Part shown: in pieces, positions 59,774-64,000 of the stretch | Numbering within the stretch: the stretch's first letter is position 1 | Layout of the letters: each line of letters begins with the position of its first letter | Source of the DNA: an uncultured Coriobacteriaceae bacterium | GTDB lineage: Bacteria > Actinomycetota > Coriobacteriia > Coriobacteriales > Atopobiaceae | Assembly (NCBI GenBank): GCA_902786015.1 | Contig: CADAAU010000001.1 | Coordinates: 124,001 to 188,000 of the forward strand | Length of the DNA stretch: 64,000 nucleotides | Direction: 5' to 3' | The notes under the pieces: model-generated | Told to the model about the DNA's origin: nothing | Database searches by the model: none | Seen by the model: the letters and a program-made list of their open reading frames with translations, nothing else | Translations under genes and position numbers: made by a program

Positions 59774-60225
59774 CGACCCAACGACTCTTTCTTATGGCTG
59801 CGGCAATTGCGTTCGCGGCGGGTGCGGCGTTAGCGGTAATGGCGCTGCGATGCTATGTGCGTTACGACATACGAGGCGTTCGCGACGACCTATCCGGGCG
59901 CATGCGTCAGCGCATGCTGGCAGAACAGCACGTGTACGCCACGCTCCTCGGGGGGGCGAATGCAGACGATGCCGCTCACGTATGTCTGGGCGCTTACAAC
60001 CAAGAGCAAAGACGAGGAGCCGATGACGCGGCAATGAGTAAGTCGGGCGACGAGGAGACGCTTTGCCATCTGGGACATGACGGGGCTGGTGTTGACGACG
60101 AGGCGCCTACAGAGATCTCAGCTTTGGGAGACGGGGGCCTTTCGGGCGACTTCGAGTTGATCACAGACGTTTGCGTCACGCATGCGGAAGGCATCGATTG
60201 CGGGGAGTGGGGTGACTGTGCATGA
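59764..60225 (+). CDS. Small single-pass membrane protein, function unknown
   Basis: 153 residues; the start overlaps the kinase by ten bases. One N-terminal helix (about 8-28, LFLMAAAIAFAAGAALAVMAL), then a basic stretch with LSGRMRQRMLAEQ and an acidic, Gly-rich tail. No catalytic motif seen. Tight coupling to the kinase and to the Ig-like gene (ATGA overlap) suggests it works with them, perhaps as an adaptor or kinase substrate (inference). Confidence 0.75.
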   Translation: MELTTQRLFLMAAAIAFAAGAALAVMALRCYVRYDIRGVRDDLSGRMRQRMLAEQHVYATLLGGANADDAAHVCLGAYNQEQRRGADDAAMSKSGDEETLCHLGHDGAGVDDEAPTEISALGDGGLSGDFELITDVCVTHAEGIDCGEWGDCA

Positions 60226-63200
60226 CGTGGTGGGACCTTCGCCAATATGCTCCCTTGGGCAAGACCGTCCTTTCGGGGCTCCTTTCGGTTACGACCGTGG
60301 GGCTTCTTACGCCCCAGTCGATTCCGCGTGCTTGGGTCATCGGATCCGCAGCAGACGAGCCTGTGGCAGATGACATGCCGCAGGTAGACGATGATGATAC
60401 CTGGAACTTGCTTTGGGAGGGAGCGCCTCTCCTCGGAGGTGAGGAGCTCGTATCTGGAACGCGCGAGCATGCGGCGTGCTACCAGAGTGGCGAGTTGCAC
60501 GTGGCTTGGCGTGGGGCAGATGTCGCGGGCGAATACCGCGTGTCATTGGGGTTGGACGAGGAGTCGTTCGACCTTGTGGCAGCTGAGCGTACGGGTGAAC
60601 AAGGCGTCTATGAGGCGTGCTTCGTCCTGGAGGACGGCCTTTACCATCGGCTTGCCCTGCATGTCGAAGACGCTGGTGGAAACATGCTGGAGTCGACGTT
60701 CGAGCACGTTCTGGTGACTACCCGTCAGCCAAGGTATCGGGCGCTCTGGGACATGGCGGGGGATGGGAGCGTTGTCGACGGCACTACCTACTATTCCGAG
60801 CACCGTACGCTGACCATTTCCGTGGAAGATCCATGTCCTGGTGATGACCTGTCCATCGTGGCGAATGGGGAGCGGCTTGTCGCACAGAGGACAGAGGACA
60901 CGCAGACATACACGCTCGAGTGCGCGCGTGACGGGAAGTACGAAGTCGAGCTTGAGGGCGCGGACGAGCTTGGTCGCGTTCCCGACCGTGCCTCGGATGG
61001 TCTACCGCTGCCCATGAGTTTTGTGGTGGACACGGCGTCTCCTACGGTGCGCGTGCTCTATGACGGTGCTGAGTTGTCTGACGACAGCTTGCATGAGGGT
61101 TGCCTTTATGTTTCAAACAGGCCTCGCGTGACCATTGAGGTGTGCGACGACAACCTTGACCTCTCGTCGTTGCGGATTGCCGGGCGGGCATTCGACACGT
61201 GGGAGCGCAAGGGGAACTCGGCTTTTCTCGACCTGCCAGACGACATGCCTCTTGACACGGCGCTTCGCGTCACGGGATCTGACCTTGCGGGAAATATGCT
61301 TCCTGACGGGCACTGGGTGGCTCCCGTTGTCATTGACAAAGAGGCGCCGAGCGTGGAAGTGGTAGAGCCCATGAATCCGACGGCGAGCGCCACGAGTTCG
61401 GAAGGGACGGCGCTTTTCTTTGCGGGGGAGTCGTCGATTGAGCTTCGTGTCATAGACAACGAAGGGCTTGCCTCCATCGAGGTGGAGCCGAGTGATGCGT
61501 GCTCCGTATCTCCTGAGCATATTGTACCCGGTACGTGCAGCGAACACATCTCGATTCGCTTGCTCGAAGGAGAAGAGTTTGGTCGTGACGTGACGGTGAG
61601 GGTGTGCGATCTTGCGGGAAACTGGTGCACATGGTCCATCGATGCGTGGGGCGAAGCGAGCGAGGCCGGCGAGAGCCGTCCGTCCCAAAACGCCGCTGTG
61701 TGCCAGGACGGCACCGGTGCTCCGGTCTTTCCCCTCTTTCTCTTGAGCGATGCAACTCCTCCCGAGGTGAGGGTCGAAGGAGTCGAGGATGGATGTGCCT
61801 ACGACGAATGCCCCCTCGTGCGGGTCTCCATTGACGAGGAGAGCTCCGAACATCTTGTGGCGTACGAGGGTCCGGCATTTGCCGACCAATGTGTCCTCGC
61901 CGTGTTCGAAGGGGGTCTGCATGACGAGAGGCCCACTATCCGTGAGGAAGTGTCATTGTACGTGCGGGACTTTACGCCCAATGCCCTCACGGGACGTTGG
62001 GAGGCTACTACGCGCGTGCCCAAAGAGGGAACCTATGCGTTGCGAGCTCAGCTTGTCGACGTTGCTGGTAATGCCTCGGCACTTTGGGAGTGCCATGTGG
62101 TGGTCGACACAATGCCGCCGGCTTGCAGCGTTTCCTTCGTGCGTGATGACGTGCACACCGAGGAACATGAGGACGAGTTCTATCGCACTCCGCGAAAGGC
62201 GATCGTCCGCATCCAAGAACGAAACTGGGACGATTTGCGGCAACTGGAAGTTCGTGCGGTCTCGGAGGATGGCACTACGCGCGCACTTGGGGCAAATGAC
62301 TTTCGAGCCGAGGATGACGATTGGCATGTATGTGAGGTCGAATTTGAGCATGAGGGCGAGTATCGGCTCCTGTGTGATGCAACCGACGTTGCCGGAAACG
62401 TCATGGATCCATGGCATGGTCCCTCATTCGTGGTAGACCTGACCGATCCCGTGGTCGAGGTCACCTACGACGGGGAGGAACTGACGAAGGGCAGGTTTGC
62501 GCGAACCCCCCGTACGGCAACCATCAAGGTCATCGAGCGAAACTGGGGCGGTGACGAAAACTGCACCGTGGAAGTTGCGATGAGAAACGCGGCATCCTCG
62601 AGCGTTCCACAACCTTCTGCCTGGCGTGTTGTAGACTCCATGCGGCCTGACGAACATGTGTGTAGTGTTGCGCTCGACCGTGACGGTGTCTATGTGCTGC
62701 GCGTGAACGGTCGCGACCGAGCAATGCGCTCCCTGCGATGTGGGAGCCATGAGGGCTTTGTCGACGAGTTTGTGGTAGACACGCAGGCTCCATCCGTATC
62801 TATAGACTTCCTGCCTTCTTCATATACCGAGCACGATGGAATCATGTACCTGAATCACGCCCTCGAGGTGCCTGTGAGCGTGCAAGACCGCAACCTTGAC
62901 GCGGAGCAGAGCACGCTCGGGTGGGACGGTACGAGCATAACTTGCGGCGGGGTTGACGCATGGGAAGTCGAGGAGTCCGACCAGACTGGCATGGTGACGC
63001 GAAGCCGAACCCTAAGGTACGGCCATGGATTCCATACGTCACCGTCAATGGCTGCGAAAGATCTTGCGGGCAACGAAACGGTGCAGGTGGGGAGACCCTT
63101 TGTAGTGGACCTCGAGGCTCCAAGGCTTGTCTCGGTCTCGAGTACGGACATGCCAGCGGCTGCATACGATTGCGAGACACCAGAGGGGAAGGGGGAGCTG

Positions 63201-64000
63201 CAAGTCTTCGATCGTCCGACTCGTCTGGTGTTTGAAGTCGAGGACCAATACCTTCTTGATGGAGCAAGCATCTACGATCCGGATGGCCAATACCGTCTGG
63301 AACAAAACGTTGGGCGGGGAAATGCAAAAGGCAGCGCGGTTGTCAGCCTTGTGGATGGAACGGACTCTCACGAGAGAGAGTCCTATGACAGGGACATCGT
63401 GTTCAGCGTGGCCGACATTGCGGGCAACCGACATAGCTGGACGCTTGACAAACGGGGCAACGTGGTCGCCGACACGGTTTCGCAGGGGATAGAACCCGGT
63501 CTCAACGGCACGGACTCCAACCTGCTTGCCCTCATGCAGGACACGATTGCTCCCACGATAGAGGTAAAGGGAGTCGAACCTGGCATTGTTACGAACCAAA
63601 CCCAAGTTGCGGACGTGAACGTACACGAATTCAACTTCTCGTTCCTGCGGCTGCTGAGGCCACGCGACGTGGCGGTTCGCGTCACGTGTCGTGATGCGAC
63701 GCCGGAGGGGAGAACTCGTGTCGAGGAATTTGACGTCTCGAGGTTCGAGGGGACGGATCCAGCATGGTCGATGACCAAGGAGTTTGCAGCGGACGGAAAC
63801 TATGCGATGGAGGCCTTCTTTACCGATGTGGCTGGACACCCGTCCAATCGCGTGCAGATTGGCGAGTTTACCGTAGACAAGACTCCTCCCGTCATAGAGG
63901 TGAGCTGGGACCACGGACTCGATGAGGCACGGGCGCATGGAGGTCGGCGATATTTTGCAACGACGAGGTGCGCGACCGTAGTCGTGCACGAGCACAACTT
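60222..64000 (+). CDS. Giant Ig-like-repeat surface protein (3' truncated by window)
   Basis: At least 1259 residues; the frame is open from ATG 60222 to the window end. A hydrophobic stretch VLSGLLSVTTVGLLT (about 16-30) looks like a signal peptide. About nine Ig-like modules of ~95-140 residues follow, each opened by a linker of the type VVDTASPTVRV or VDLTDPVVEVTYDG (near 61022, 61330, 61744, 62102, 62433, 62774, 63103, 63536, 63872). Modules carry a V-x-(E/D)-x-N-(W/L/F) turn (IQERNW, VIERNW, VQDRNL, VHEFNF) and end in D-(L/V/I)-AGN. Probably a surface adhesin or stalk. No sorting signal is visible in the window. Confidence 0.85.
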   Translation, partial: MTWWDLRQYAPLGKTVLSGLLSVTTVGLLTPQSIPRAWVIGSAADEPVADDMPQVDDDDTWNLLWEGAPLLGGEELVSGTREHAACYQSGELHVAWRGADVAGEYRVSLGLDEESFDLVAAERTGEQGVYEACFVLEDGLYHRLALHVEDAGGNMLESTFEHVLVTTRQPRYRALWDMAGDGSVVDGTTYYSEHRTLTISVEDPCPGDDLSIVANGERLVAQRTEDTQTYTLECARDGKYEVELEGADELGRVPDRASDGLPLPMSFVVDTASPTVRVLYDGAELSDDSLHEGCLYVSNRPRVTIEVCDDNLDLSSLRIAGRAFDTWERKGNSAFLDLPDDMPLDTALRVTGSDLAGNMLPDGHWVAPVVIDKEAPSVEVVEPMNPTASATSSEGTALFFAGESSIELRVIDNEGLASIEVEPSDACSVSPEHIVPGTCSEHISIRLLEGEEFGRDVTVRVCDLAGNWCTWSIDAWGEASEAGESRPSQNAAVCQDGTGAPVFPLFLLSDATPPEVRVEGVEDGCAYDECPLVRVSIDEESSEHLVAYEGPAFADQCVLAVFEGGLHDERPTIREEVSLYVRDFTPNALTGRWEATTRVPKEGTYALRAQLVDVAGNASALWECHVVVDTMPPACSVSFVRDDVHTEEHEDEFYRTPRKAIVRIQERNWDDLRQLEVRAVSEDGTTRALGANDFRAEDDDWHVCEVEFEHEGEYRLLCDATDVAGNVMDPWHGPSFVVDLTDPVVEVTYDGEELTKGRFARTPRTATIKVIERNWGGDENCTVEVAMRNAASSSVPQPSAWRVVDSMRPDEHVCSVALDRDGVYVLRVNGRDRAMRSLRCGSHEGFVDEFVVDTQAPSVSIDFLPSSYTEHDGIMYLNHALEVPVSVQDRNLDAEQSTLGWDGTSITCGGVDAWEVEESDQTGMVTRSRTLRYGHGFHTSPSMAAKDLAGNETVQVGRPFVVDLEAPRLVSVSSTDMPAAAYDCETPEGKGELQVFDRPTRLVFEVEDQYLLDGASIYDPDGQYRLEQNVGRGNAKGSAVVSLVDGTDSHERESYDRDIVFSVADIAGNRHSWTLDKRGNVVADTVSQGIEPGLNGTDSNLLALMQDTIAPTIEVKGVEPGIVTNQTQVADVNVHEFNFSFLRLLRPRDVAVRVTCRDATPEGRTRVEEFDVSRFEGTDPAWSMTKEFAADGNYAMEAFFTDVAGHPSNRVQIGEFTVDKTPPVIEVSWDHGLDEARAHGGRRYFATTRCATVVVHEHN

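Noticed and set aside
1-64000. tRNA, rRNA, tmRNA, SRP RNA genes
   Set aside because: All spacers longer than 100 bases were read on both strands; no cloverleaf with a GGTTCGAATCC-type arm or other known RNA signature was recognised.

Overview
The window reads as a chromosomal segment of a high-GC, Gram-positive bacterium of the class Coriobacteriia (Actinobacteria; probably an Atopobiaceae/Olsenella/Collinsella-like anaerobe). This rests on the zinc-type ribosomal proteins L28 and L32, the Gram-positive order rpmB-Asp23-fakA-recG-rsmD-coaD-...-rpmF-plsX-acpP-rnc-smc-ftsY-ffh, two Asp23-type loci, ChW-repeat and L,D-transpeptidase wall proteins, and the style of the surface-protein remnants. 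Species cannot be named from sequence reading alone.

Layout. 1-3.5 kb: tail of SbcC, a macrodomain protein, an FmdB-type zinc ribbon and a HAD-thiamine pyrophosphokinase fusion. 3.6-18.9 kb: a continuous housekeeping block covering ribosomal proteins, fatty acid and phospholipid synthesis, CoA synthesis, recombination, RNase III, chromosome condensation and the signal recognition particle; many genes overlap by 4-10 bases. 18.9-19.3 kb: a cluster of nested hairpin repeats. 19.3-33.5 kb: cell-envelope and regulatory genes (SpoU methylase, L,D-transpeptidase, ECF sigma/anti-sigma pair, a DUF6765 operon, YebC, LytR-CpsA-Psr protein, AmaP-DUF2273-Asp23 operon, acyltransferase). 33.5-45.5 kb: a UvrA paralogue, then a decayed accessory stretch with a DUF4143 ATPase, remnants of Uma2, surface-protein and AAA/DUF1703 genes, several repeat types, the radical-SAM protein YgiQ and a large ChW/transglutaminase wall protein. 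45.5-50.9 kb: a reverse-strand pair of a family 3 glycosidase and a very unusual propeller-sensor-MFS fusion. 51-56.5 kb: DEAD-box helicase, a polyamine cassette (SAM decarboxylase, DUF4178, membrane-fused aminopropyltransferase) and a DHH phosphoesterase. 57-64 kb: a tightly overlapped PP2C phosphatase, transmembrane Ser/Thr kinase, small membrane protein and a giant Ig-like-repeat surface protein that runs off the window end.

The strongest candidates for something undescribed are (1) a dispersed family of about 85-base hairpins with covarying stems and a conserved loop, in which one copy has twice landed inside the loop of another; (2) the single-polypeptide extracellular propeller + sensor + MFS transporter encoded with a domain-permuted GH3 glycosidase; and (3) the phosphatase/kinase/giant Ig-like protein module at the right edge.
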